Assembly: GCA_044867645.1 (NCBI GenBank)
Contig: JBIOVI010000060.1
Location: 1-55,661 of the forward strand
Source: VRUE01 sp044867645
Lineage (GTDB): Bacteria > Actinomycetota > Thermoleophilia > Solirubrobacterales > 70-9
Direction of reading: 5' to 3'
DNA length: 55,661 bases
Below the pieces are notes generated by a model. It had not been told where the DNA came from. It saw only the letters and a program-made list of their open reading frames with translations, and searched no databases. Shown piece by piece: positions 41,995-50,648 of this stretch. The translations under genes were made by a program, and so were the position numbers. How positions within the stretch are numbered: the stretch's first letter is position 1; each line of letters starts with the position of its first letter.

Positions 41995-42048
41995 GAATTG
42001 CCTGAAGCATTGTGGCCCCTCCAAGGGCCACAATGCTTCAAACAATTC
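41995..42048. repeat. palindrome between the convergent HD-GYP and maf genes
   Basis: Perfect 16-bp arms TGAAGCATTGTGGCCC (42003-42018) and GGGCCACAATGCTTCA (42025-42040) enclose a 6-base loop. Outer arms GAATTG (41995-42000) and CAATTC (42043-42048) add to it. It abuts the maf stop codon. It could serve as a bidirectional terminator, but no T tract follows on either strand. Confidence 0.75.
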
Positions 42049-42699
42049 CTAGGGGCTACCCCGCTCGAGCAGTTCGGGTGCCAGCTCGGCGAGCAGGCCG
42101 ACGGGCAGACCGACGACGTTGGAGACGCTGCCCTCGATCCGCTCGACCAGGGTTGAGCCGAGCGTCTGAATCGCGTAACCCCCCGACCGCCCACGCCACT
42201 CGCCGAATCGCACATAGCGCTCCTTCGCCACCTCGTCCAGTTGCTTGAAGACAACGGTCGTCCGTTCCAAACCACTCCGCTCCGCGCCATCGGCGAGAAC
42301 CACCAGCCCGCTCATCACCACGTGCGGCCGCCCCGACATCCGGTCCAGGTACTCGCGCGCCTCCCTCTCGTCAGCGGGCTTCCCAAGCGCCTTGCCATCG
42401 AGGATGACGTCGGTGTCACACGCGAGCACCCAGCGCACGGGTCCCGGCGGGCGGGTCCTGTCGTGGAGAGGGGGATCCTCGTCCTCGCAAGCTGCGGGCG
42501 AAGACCCCCTCTCCACGCCACCCGCCCGAGGAGCCCCCGCGACTGCAGCTGCCTTTCGTCGGGCGTTCTCGACGACCTCGAGCTCCGGATCGCCGCCAGC
42601 CAGCTCATCGACGCCAGGGACCACGACCTCGAACTCGACGCCGAGCTTGCGAAGGATCTCGCTTCTCTGCGGCGATCCGGATGCCAGCGTGACTTGCAA
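42049..42699 (-). CDS. maf: Maf-family nucleotide pyrophosphatase with an internal insertion
   Basis: A 216-residue Maf/YhdE-type house-cleaning pyrophosphatase, which hydrolyses modified or canonical nucleoside triphosphates. LASGSPQRSEILRKLG (about residues 5-20) is the Maf signature, ACDTDVILDGKALGKP (about 92-107) has the catalytic Asp, and RSGGYAIQTLGSTLVERIEG (about 170-189) follows. Between NARRKAAAVAG and the catalytic strand lie about 30 extra residues (about 57-85), encoded by a palindromic element. The family normally has only a few residues there. The start is a TTG at 42699. Confidence 0.9.
   Translation of the reverse strand: MQVTLASGSPQRSEILRKLGVEFEVVVPGVDELAGGDPELEVVENARRKAAAVAGAPRAGGVERGSSPAACEDEDPPLHDRTRPPGPVRWVLACDTDVILDGKALGKPADEREAREYLDRMSGRPHVVMSGLVVLADGAERSGLERTTVVFKQLDEVAKERYVRFGEWRGRSGGYAIQTLGSTLVERIEGSVSNVVGLPVGLLAELAPELLERGSP
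42449..42527. repeat. palindromic element, copy B (in frame inside maf)
   Basis: Outer arms GGGCGGGT (42449-42456) and ACCCGCCC (42520-42527) and inner arms GTGGAGAGGGGG (42463-42474) and CCCCCTCTCCAC (42505-42516) all pair perfectly. CCTGTC faces GCC as an asymmetric bulge between them. The ends GGCGGGTCCTGTCG and CGCCACCCGCC are identical to copy A at 2443-2537. Confidence 0.85.
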
Positions 42700-42713
42700 G
42701 GGCTTCGGTTCTC

Positions 42714-42831
42714 AGCCGGGGCGTGGATAGGGGGTGGAGCGTCTTGTACTTTTTCGCTGCCGCGATTCACAGCCAGACCAGGACGGCCCCACCGAAAAAG
42801 TTAAGCGGAACCCCCTGCCCGCGCCCCGGCT
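42714..42831. repeat. 118-bp imperfect palindrome filling the maf-ndk gap
   Basis: The left arm starts AGCCGGGGCG (42714) and contains AGGGGGT and ACTTTTTCG. The right arm, read on the other strand from 42831, has AGCCGGGGCG, AGGGGGT and ACTTTTTCG in the same order with small indels between. It occupies nearly the whole spacer and ends one base from the ndk stop. Confidence 0.7.
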
Positions 42832-42832
42832 G

Positions 42833-43240
42833 CTAGCCAAGCTCTGGAAACCAGATGCCGATCTCACGCTCCGCCGACTCGTCCGAGTCGGAGCCGTGGA
42901 CCATGTTGAAGGTGACCTCGAGCGCGTAGTCGCCCCGAATCGAGCCCGGGGCCGCCTCGACGGGGTTGGTCGCGCCAATCGTCTGGCGCGCTGCCGCAAC
43001 CGCTTCGGTGCCCTCGAGGATCATCGCCACGAGAGTGCCGCCGGTGATGAACTCGACCAGCTCGCCGAAGAAGGGCTTCTCGCTGTGCTCGGCGTAATGC
43101 TCGTTGGCGATCTCCTCGCTCGCAATCATCGTCTTTAGCGCCGCGATTCGCAGGCCCTTACGCTCGAAACGGGCAATTACCTCGCCACTGAGGGCGCGCT
43201 CGAACGCGTCAGGCTTGACGAGGATCAGGGTCCGGCTCAC
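42833..43240 (-). CDS. ndk: nucleoside diphosphate kinase
   Basis: A 135-residue enzyme that balances NTP pools by phosphate transfer through an active-site His. LILVKPDAFERALSGEVIAR (about residues 5-24) is the family start. GATNPVEAAPGSIRGDYAL (about 91-109) is the nucleotide-binding region, and NMVHGSDS (about 115-122) carries the phospho-His (about 118). The GTG at 43240 is preceded by AAGGAG; the longer frame to 43606 overlaps the zinc-ribbon gene and is not used. It starts inside the last 32 bases of the zinc-ribbon gene. Confidence 0.96.
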   Translation of the reverse strand: MSRTLILVKPDAFERALSGEVIARFERKGLRIAALKTMIASEEIANEHYAEHSEKPFFGELVEFITGGTLVAMILEGTEAVAAARQTIGATNPVEAAPGSIRGDYALEVTFNMVHGSDSDESAEREIGIWFPELG

Positions 43241-43913
43241 GGCTGGGGCTCCTTTGCGGTGGGTTTGCTCTTGAAGACTCTTGGGGCGTCTCGCGCCGTG
43301 GCTCTTTCTTGGCGGCAGCGGGCTCTCTCTTGGCAGCCTGCTCGGACGATTTGGCGCGCTCCGGTTCGCGTTTGGGCGCTTTGCGATCGGCTTTGGATGC
43401 ACGCGGCCTGTCTCCGCCAGAGGACCGGCGACCCTCGCTGGAGCGGGGCTGCCGGCGCTGAAGCTGGGGCTGCGCCAGGGCCTCTTCGCAGTAGGGGCAG
43501 AGCGCCCAGCGAGGATCGACCGGCTTGCTGCAATTCGGACACGGATCCTTGAGGCGGCGCTGGCAATCCGGGCAGCGCAGGAAGTTCTTCTCAATCGGAT
43601 ATCCACAGCCGGGGCAGGAGGCCTCTGTCAGCTGGCGCACTCTCAACTCGGCCGCTTTTATCTCTAGCTCGCGCTCGTGAGCGTCCTCGAGAAACTCTGG
43701 CGGACGCACGATCGCGTAAACGGCGGTGCCGATATAGGGGATGAACGAAGCGAGGGTCGCACAGCCGACCAGAAACGGATCGGAGATGCGGCGCTTCGCG
43801 TCTAGGTACGTGTAGACGATCAAGGCCAGCCAGACGACGACCAGCATCAGGATGAGCAGGTTGACGACCAGGCTGAGGCCGTTGTTGCTGATGCCGAAGA
43901 TCGCTATAGCCAT
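43209..43913 (-). CDS. membrane protein with double zinc ribbon
   Basis: A 234-residue protein. Two hydrophobic segments (about residues 12-36 and 47-68) are followed by a double zinc ribbon with four CxxC pairs: CPGC (about 99), CPDC (113), CPNC (124) and CPYC (138). A low-complexity tail (about 150-234) rich in Lys, Arg, Pro, Ser and Glu ends the protein. Zinc ribbons of this type usually bind nucleic acids or proteins; the role here is unknown. The tail overlaps the ndk start by 32 bases, implying coupled translation. Confidence 0.8.
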   Translation of the reverse strand: MAIAIFGISNNGLSLVVNLLILMLVVVWLALIVYTYLDAKRRISDPFLVGCATLASFIPYIGTAVYAIVRPPEFLEDAHERELEIKAAELRVRQLTEASCPGCGYPIEKNFLRCPDCQRRLKDPCPNCSKPVDPRWALCPYCEEALAQPQLQRRQPRSSEGRRSSGGDRPRASKADRKAPKREPERAKSSEQAAKREPAAAKKEPRRETPQESSRANPPQRSPSREPDPDPRQA

Positions 43914-43981
43914 GGCTGGGTGCCCGCCGGGGAGCGCGGTGAGTCTACTTCGCCGCCCGCATTGCGAACCCTGTCGAGGCC

Positions 43982-44101
43982 TTAGAGGAAGAGACTGCCG
44001 AACAGATAGCCGAGACCGAAGAAGAGCAGGATCACCGCCGCGACGACCGCGGCAACCAGAGCCATCATCGAGAGCAGTTCAGAACCGGCGCCGCGATCCA
44101 C
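43982..44101 (-). CDS. 39-residue single-helix membrane peptide
   Basis: A GTG at 44101, three bases after the folC stop, opens a 39-codon frame. It has a short polar start and one long hydrophobic helix, LVAAVVAAVILLFFGLGYLF (about residues 15-34). AGAGG directly overlaps the GTG, so initiation at the internal ATG pair (residues 12-13) is an alternative. Its position between folC and the zinc-ribbon gene, its coherent helix and GC-rich third positions suggest a real small gene, but it is unrecognised. Confidence 0.5.
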   Translation of the reverse strand: MDRGAGSELLSMMALVAAVVAAVILLFFGLGYLFGSLFL

Positions 44102-44104
44102 CTC

Positions 44105-45304
44105 TCAATCCTCGCACAGTCCCTGGCCATCGAAGGCGGTGCGGGCCGATGCCAGCGCGTACTGCGACCCGGTCACCACCAGCGTGCCGCGAACCGCCGC
44201 CGCCAGATCGCGGGCCCTCCGCACCGCGACGGCGAAGTCGCCTTCGCTCTCTGCCGCGAGGCCGGCGGCGTGGCAGATGCCGGCCAGCTCCGCTGCCGGG
44301 TGCGAAGCCACGCCCGGCGCGCCGCGAGCGCCAAGGGCGGATCGGGGCAGCTCAGTACAGACAACGCTGGTCAAGATGGGGGCGAGGGCGCCGACGATCG
44401 CGGCGGCATCCTTGTCGGCAAGCACCGCCAGACAGGCAACCAGCGGACGACCGGCGGCGACCTCTGGCAAGGACTCGGCGAGCGCCGCGGCCCCCTCTGG
44501 GTTATGTGCCGCGTCGAGGAAAACCGGAGGATCCTCGGCGACGCGCTCGAGTCTGCCCGGAAGCCGGAGATCGGCCGCGACCGCGGCAACCTGCGCCGGC
44601 TCCAGCTCGCCGAGGAAGGCCTCGGCAGCGGCGCAGGCGAGGGCGAAGTTGCGCCGCTGGAAACGGCCCGCGGCCCGCAGCCGCACCGCCGGTCCCGGGT
44701 CTTCGGGCGCGACGATCGGCTCCGCGCCGCGCTCGCGAGCGGTTCGCTCCGCCAGCGCCGCGACCGCCGGGCTCACCCTGCCCAAGACGAGGGTCGAGTG
44801 ATCGCGCAGCACGGCCAGCTTCTCAGCGGCAATCTCCTCCTCGGTGCTTCCCAGCCACTGCATATGGTCGAGGCCGACCGAGGTCAACACGACTATGCGC
44901 GAGGGGATCGTGTTGGTGGCGTCATCCCTCCCACCGAGCCCCGCCTCGATCACGGCGGCCTCCACCCCGGCCCGAGCAAAGGCGATGAAGGCGGCGGCGG
45001 TCGCCAGCTCGAAGCGGGTAACTGCCTCCCCCCCTTCCAGCCCCCGGTTGACCACTTCGGCGCTCGCCGCCGCACGCTCCACCGCAACCGCGAACTCGGT
45101 GACTTCGAGTTCGTCGCCACGCACGAGGATCTGTTCCGACCAGCGCCCTGCATGCGGGGAGAGGAAGGCGCCGGCAGAGGTTCCGTGCGCTTCGAGCAGC
45201 GCGGCGATCATCCTTGCCACCGACGACTTGCCATTGGTGCCGACGACGTGAATCGAAGCGAAGCGATGCTGTGGGAGGCCGAGCAGGATGCACAGCGCCC
45301 TCAT
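44105..45304 (-). CDS. folC: folylpolyglutamate synthase/dihydrofolate synthase
   Basis: A 399-residue Mur-ligase-like enzyme, counted from the ATG at 45304, that adds glutamates to folates and dihydropteroate. HVVGTNGKSSVARMIAALLE (about residues 19-38) is the P loop, FLSPHAGRWSEQI and IEAGLGGRDDATN are family motifs, and VFLDAAHNPEGAAAL (about 260-274) is the C-terminal signature. Conserved N-terminal sequence (EDYLESLQPIGWRLGLERM) continues upstream of this ATG to the valS stop with no ATG, GTG or TTG. The true start may be an ATA at 45376-45374 overlapping the valS TAG, with GGAGGAG 8 bases before it, adding 24 residues. Confidence 0.93.
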   Translation of the reverse strand: MRALCILLGLPQHRFASIHVVGTNGKSSVARMIAALLEAHGTSAGAFLSPHAGRWSEQILVRGDELEVTEFAVAVERAAASAEVVNRGLEGGEAVTRFELATAAAFIAFARAGVEAAVIEAGLGGRDDATNTIPSRIVVLTSVGLDHMQWLGSTEEEIAAEKLAVLRDHSTLVLGRVSPAVAALAERTARERGAEPIVAPEDPGPAVRLRAAGRFQRRNFALACAAAEAFLGELEPAQVAAVAADLRLPGRLERVAEDPPVFLDAAHNPEGAAALAESLPEVAAGRPLVACLAVLADKDAAAIVGALAPILTSVVCTELPRSALGARGAPGVASHPAAELAGICHAAGLAAESEGDFAVAVRRARDLAAAVRGTLVVTGSQYALASARTAFDGQGLCED

Positions 45305-45372
45305 CCGCTCCAGCCCCAGCCTCCAGCCGATCGGCTGGAGCGATTCGAGATAGTCCTCAGGGTCCCTCGGAT

Positions 45373-47973
45373 CTATTCGGAGAGCTCCTCCAGCTCGGCC
45401 CGGTAGCGCTCGAGCTTCTGCCGCTCCTCCTCGACGACCTCGCCGGGCGCCCTGGCGACGAACTTCTCGTTGCCCAGCTTGCCTTCCGCCCGCGCCACCT
45501 CGGAGCGCAGCTCGTCGCGCCGCGCTTCGAGCCTGGTGGCGACTGCATCGGCGTCGATCTCGGCCGAGGAAAGGATCTTGACCGGGCCAACAGCCGCGAC
45601 CGGATCTCCACCATCCTCGCCGAAGGCGAAGCGAGCGAGGCGGCCGACGAACTCGCGCGGCTCGACCCCCTCGGTGCGGGCGGGGAGCACGCTCGCCGCC
45701 GGCGCCTCGACCAGGTCGCGCCAGGCGCGCAGCCGCCTGGTCAGCTCGATCCCGGTCTGCACCTCTGCCTCGGCCTCGGCGTCGCGCAGCGACTCATCGG
45801 CCTCCGGGAAGGGATGGATGACCAGGTGTCCTCGCCGCGATGGGTGGTAGGACCAAATCTCCTCGGTCACGAAGGGCATGATCGGGTGCAGCAGGGCAAG
45901 CAGCCGCTCCAGCACCCAGAGCAGGGTCGCCGACACCTCCGGCTCGCCGTCGTAGAGCCGCGGCTTGACGATCTCCAGGTACCAGTCGCAGAGCTCCGAC
46001 CAGAAGAACGCGTAGGCCTCCTGGGAAGCGTGGGCGAAGTCATATTCCTCGAGCTTCGCGGTGACCGAGGCGATCGTCGCCTCCAGGCGCGAGAGGATCC
46101 AGCGGTCCTCAATCGGCCTGTCTCCCGCCGTCGCAGGAACTTGGCCCTGCGGCGCATCGTTGTGCGACTGATCTTGCTCGAATTTGCAATTCAGCAAGAT
46201 CAGTCGCGAGGCGTTCCAGAGCTTGTTGGCCAGGTCGGCGCCCTGCTGGACCTTCGCGTCGGAGAAGCGCACGTCCTGGGTCGACGACATCGCCAGCAGG
46301 CCGAAGCGCAGCGCGTCGGCACCGTGGCGGTCGATCTCCTCGAGCGGGTCGATACCCGTACCGAGGCTCTTCGACATCCGCCGCCCGTCGCGGGCCTGGA
46401 TCACCGAGTGCACGTAGACGTCGCGGAAGGGAACGTCGCCGGCGAACTCGATCCCGGACATGATCATCCGCGCCACCCAGAGGAAGAGGATCTCGCGAGC
46501 CGTGGTGAGGAAGCCGGTCGGGTAGAAGGCCCGGAGCTCGGGGGTCTCCTCGGGCCAGCCGAGCGTCGTGAAGGGCCAGAGCGCCGCGCTGAACCAGGTG
46601 TCGAGCACGTCCTCCTCCTGGCGCAACGGGCCGCCGCAAGCCGGGCACTGTTCGGGGGTCTCCTCGGCGACGACCGTCTCCCCGCAGGCATCGCAGTACC
46701 AGACCGGGATCTGGTGTCCCCACCAGAGCTGACGGGAGATGCACCAGGGACGGATCTCGTTCATCCAGTCGAGGTAGACGCGCTTCCACTGCGGCGGCGT
46801 TATCCGCACCTCGTCGCGCTCGACCACCTCGATCGCCGGCTGCGCCAGCTCGTCCATGCGACAGAACCACTGCAGCGAGATCAGCGGCTCGATTCGCTCG
46901 CCCGAGCGATGCGAGAAGGGCACCGAGTGGACGTAGGGCTCCTCGGCGCGCAGCCGCCCCTCGGCGCGCAGCGCCGCGACGACCGCCTCCTGCGCCTCGG
47001 CCGCGGTGAGACCGGCGAAGCGCTCGCCCGCCTCCTCGGTCATGCGCCCTTCGGGCCCGATCACGCCGATCTCCTCGAGCCCGTGCTTGCGGCCGATCTC
47101 GAAGTCGTTGGGGTCGTGGCCCGGGGTGATCTTCAGCGCGCCGGTGCCGAACTCGGGGTCGACGTGCTCGTCGGCAACGATCGGCAGGCGCCGCCCCACC
47201 AGCGGCAGGATGCAGTGCTCGCCGACCAGGTCCGCGTAGCGCTCGTCACCCGGATTGACCGCGACAGCGGTGTCGGCGAGCATCGTCTCCGGCCGCACCG
47301 TCGCCACGGTCAGCACCCGGTCGGAGCCCTCGACCGGGTAGTCGATCGAGTAGAGCGTGTCCTCGACCTCGAGGTTCTCGACCTCGAGGTCGGAGATCGC
47401 CGAGTGCGAACCGGGGTCCCAGTTGACCATGTAGTTGTCGCGGTAGATGTAGCCCTTGTCGTAGAGCCGCTTGAAGACGCGATGGACCGCGCGCACATAG
47501 CCGTCGTCGAGGGTGAAGCGCTCGCGCTCGTAGTCCAGAGAGGCCCCCAGGCGCTTGTACTGCTCGACGATGCGCGAGCCGTACTCCTCTTTCCAGGCCC
47601 AGACGCGCTCGACGAAGGCCTCGCGGCCGATCTCCTGGCGTGACGTCCCTTCCTCGCGCAGCTCTTTCTCGACCACGGCCTGAGTGGCGATGCCGGCGTG
47701 GTCGGTGCCGAGGGTCCAGAGCGTATTGCGACCCCGCATCCGGTTCATGCGCACCAGCGCATCCTGCATCGAGCCGTTCAGGGCGTGCCCCATGTGCAGC
47801 GCCCCGGTCACGTTGGGCGGCGGAATAGCAACCGAGAAATTCTCAGCCGCGGTCCCCTCCGCCTCGGGGTGAAAGTAACCCCCCTCAATCCACGCAGCGA
47901 AAACCCGCGCCTCGACCTCGGCAGATTCGTAACGGGTCTTCTCTTTGAGGGTGTCCAGTCGCTGGTCGGTCAT
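45373..47973 (-). CDS. valS: valyl-tRNA synthetase
   Basis: An 866-residue class I synthetase charging tRNA-Val. The HIGH-type motif is in NVTGALHMGHAL (HMGH at 60-63), the editing domain has ATVRPETMLADTAVAV, and the KMSKS-type loop is RRMSKS (about 530-535). The anticodon-binding domain has a conserved DRWILSRL start, and the C-terminal coiled coil (about 795-866) ends in ELEELSE. A 44-bp palindrome encodes about residues 589-603, between LWNASRLILLNC and DRWILSRL. The clpX gene ends 110 bases upstream on the same strand. Confidence 0.96.
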   Translation of the reverse strand: MTDQRLDTLKEKTRYESAEVEARVFAAWIEGGYFHPEAEGTAAENFSVAIPPPNVTGALHMGHALNGSMQDALVRMNRMRGRNTLWTLGTDHAGIATQAVVEKELREEGTSRQEIGREAFVERVWAWKEEYGSRIVEQYKRLGASLDYERERFTLDDGYVRAVHRVFKRLYDKGYIYRDNYMVNWDPGSHSAISDLEVENLEVEDTLYSIDYPVEGSDRVLTVATVRPETMLADTAVAVNPGDERYADLVGEHCILPLVGRRLPIVADEHVDPEFGTGALKITPGHDPNDFEIGRKHGLEEIGVIGPEGRMTEEAGERFAGLTAAEAQEAVVAALRAEGRLRAEEPYVHSVPFSHRSGERIEPLISLQWFCRMDELAQPAIEVVERDEVRITPPQWKRVYLDWMNEIRPWCISRQLWWGHQIPVWYCDACGETVVAEETPEQCPACGGPLRQEEDVLDTWFSAALWPFTTLGWPEETPELRAFYPTGFLTTAREILFLWVARMIMSGIEFAGDVPFRDVYVHSVIQARDGRRMSKSLGTGIDPLEEIDRHGADALRFGLLAMSSTQDVRFSDAKVQQGADLANKLWNASRLILLNCKFEQDQSHNDAPQGQVPATAGDRPIEDRWILSRLEATIASVTAKLEEYDFAHASQEAYAFFWSELCDWYLEIVKPRLYDGEPEVSATLLWVLERLLALLHPIMPFVTEEIWSYHPSRRGHLVIHPFPEADESLRDAEAEAEVQTGIELTRRLRAWRDLVEAPAASVLPARTEGVEPREFVGRLARFAFGEDGGDPVAAVGPVKILSSAEIDADAVATRLEARRDELRSEVARAEGKLGNEKFVARAPGEVVEEERQKLERYRAELEELSE
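46164..46207. repeat. in-frame palindrome inside valS
   Basis: Perfect 15-bp arms GCGACTGATCTTGCT (46164-46178) and AGCAAGATCAGTCGC (46193-46207). The loop itself contains GAATT and AATTC, extending the hairpin. The base composition is clearly less GC-rich than the rest of valS. Confidence 0.8.
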
Positions 47974-48058
47974 CGGCCGCCGAGTCTAGATCGCCGCAAG
48001 CTCACGCGGAGGAGACATTGCGCGGGCCGCGGAGTCGGGTCGGCAACAGGGGCCGTGG

Positions 48059-48079
48059 GGAGGGGTACCTGACCCCTCC
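48059..48079 (-). terminator. hairpin just downstream of clpX
   Basis: GGAGGGGT (48059-48066) and ACCCCTCC (48072-48079) form an 8-bp perfect stem with a 5-base loop, four bases beyond the clpX stop. No T tract follows, so read-through into valS is likely. Confidence 0.4.
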
Positions 48080-48083
48080 AGGG

Positions 48084-49376
<1,293 letters not shown>

Positions 49377-49382
49377 TGGGAT

Positions 49383-49389
49383 CTCCTCC
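49383..49389 (-). promoter_or_regulatory. ribosome binding site deciding the clpX start
   Basis: GGAGGAG on the minus strand (49389-49383) follows an in-frame TAG and precedes the CTG at 49376 by 6 bases. It is the best Shine-Dalgarno sequence in the region and supports initiation at CTG. Confidence 0.65.
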
Positions 49390-49559
49390 TAGCAGGGCGG
49401 TGGGCTACCTACCGGCGTCGCGTCCCAAAAGCTTAGAGGGGGCCGCAACCCGGTCTTGTCGGTTCCGTCGTTTACTTCGGGACGCCCGCGGTCCCTTCCT
49501 GCGGGCGAAGCCTTGCGCGAGCACGGGTCGAGCACGGCAGCGCGGTAGGTTGCGGACGA

Positions 49560-50042
49560 ATGCCCGCAAAGCTTCAAATCGAGCCGATCGCCGAGTCGCA
49601 GTACGAGGAGCTGCTGCCGATGATCGCCGCCTACCAGGGCTTCTATGGGAACAACGACATCTGCACTGAGCGTAACCGGGAGTTTTTCCGTCGCTTCATC
49701 GCCCCGAGCGACGACGGGATACTGATCGGAGCGTGGCGGGACAGCGAATCCCCCGGGGACGATCGTGCCAGGAAGCTGATCGGCTACGCCTGCCTCTACT
49801 GGCACTTCTCCTCGACGAGGGCTGTGGAGACGGTGCTACTGAACGACCTCTATGTGGATGAAGCCGTGCGCGGCGAGGGAATCGGGCGGGCTCTGATCGA
49901 GGCAAGCGCCGAGGTTGCAAAGAAGCGTGGCGCCCATCATCTCGAGTGGTCCACCCGCCCCGACAACGTCACCGCCCAGCGCCTCTACGCCTCGACCGGC
50001 GCCGAGCGCAGCGAGTGGGTCGAGTACGAGCTGGGGCTGTAA
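49560..50042 (+). CDS. GNAT-family N-acetyltransferase
   Basis: A 160-residue acetyltransferase. LNDLYVDEAVRGEGIGRALI (about residues 93-112) contains beta-4 and the acetyl-CoA pyrophosphate loop R-G-x-G-I/A-G. HHLEWSTRPDNVTAQRLYAS (about 126-145) is motif B, with the Asn and Tyr usual for GNAT. The substrate is not indicated. It is a plus-strand gene between clpX and the M23 peptidase, convergent with the latter, and probably has its own promoter in 49390-49559. Confidence 0.88.
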   Translation: MPAKLQIEPIAESQYEELLPMIAAYQGFYGNNDICTERNREFFRRFIAPSDDGILIGAWRDSESPGDDRARKLIGYACLYWHFSSTRAVETVLLNDLYVDEAVRGEGIGRALIEASAEVAKKRGAHHLEWSTRPDNVTAQRLYASTGAERSEWVEYELGL

Positions 50043-50059
50043 TCGGCCCCGCTCACCGC

Positions 50060-50104
50060 CGAGACTGCATTTGGCGTCGCATATCGACGCTGAATGCAGT
50101 CTCG
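50060..50104. repeat. palindrome between the convergent GNAT and M23 genes
   Basis: CGAGACTGCATTTGGCGTCG (50060-50079) and its near complement at 50085-50104 form a 20-bp stem with only two G-T pairs around a 5-base loop CATAT. It resembles 41995-42048 in size, composition and position (between convergent genes). No T tract is present. Confidence 0.7.
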
Positions 50105-50147
50105 CCTCTCGTCCCGCCGCCGGGCGAGCCGTTGCTCAGGGCCCGGA

Positions 50148-50648
50148 CTAGCGATCCCAGCGAGTCAGGGCCGGCGCGGGGTCGATTGCGTGGCCGTGGG
50201 AGTGGATCTCGAAGTGGAGGTGGCAGCCGACGGTGCGGGCGTTACCGGTTTTGCCGACGGCGCCGACTCTCTCGCCGGCCCAGACGCGGTCGCCGCGGTG
50301 GACGGCTGCCGACCGGATCAAGTGGGCATAGAAGTAGCTGCGGGTCTCGCCCTGGCCGTGGAACAAGAGGTAGTTGCCGTAGAGGACCGGGTCGAAGCCG
50401 GCGCGCAACACCCGGCCCGTGACCGCGGCGACCAGCGGCGCTCCACAGGCGGAAACGACGTCGAAGCCTTCGTGGCTGCGGCCGCCGCTGCGCGGCGCAC
50501 CGAACTCGCCGATCGGGCCGCGCGTCCAGTGCGGCCCACGCACCGGGAAGACGTGGCCGCGGAAGGAAGCGCCGCCACTACTGGCGACCGCGGCAGATCC
50601 AGGTATTGCGGCGAGGAGGACGAGCGCGAGAAGGTGCGGGCGCTTCAG
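50148..50648 (-). CDS. secreted M23-family peptidoglycan endopeptidase
   Basis: A 166-residue LytM-type metallopeptidase. A signal peptide (KRPHLLALVLLAAIPGSAAV) and the conserved HVFPVRGPHW segment precede the catalytic motifs SHEGFDVV (His and Asp zinc ligands) and HLHFEI near the C terminus. It probably cleaves peptide cross-links in the wall. Only a GTG at 50543 offers a standard start, and that would remove the signal peptide. In frame, a CTG at 50648-50646 overlaps the clpP stop as CTGA, which gives a full secreted protein and tight coupling, so I use it. Confidence 0.8.
   Translation of the reverse strand: MKRPHLLALVLLAAIPGSAAVASSGGASFRGHVFPVRGPHWTRGPIGEFGAPRSGGRSHEGFDVVSACGAPLVAAVTGRVLRAGFDPVLYGNYLLFHGQGETRSYFYAHLIRSAAVHRGDRVWAGERVGAVGKTGNARTVGCHLHFEIHSHGHAIDPAPALTRWDR

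Noticed and set aside
45214..47643. 809-codon plus-strand open frame opposite valS
   Set aside because: Antisense to valS motifs along its whole length; no domain or signal seen.
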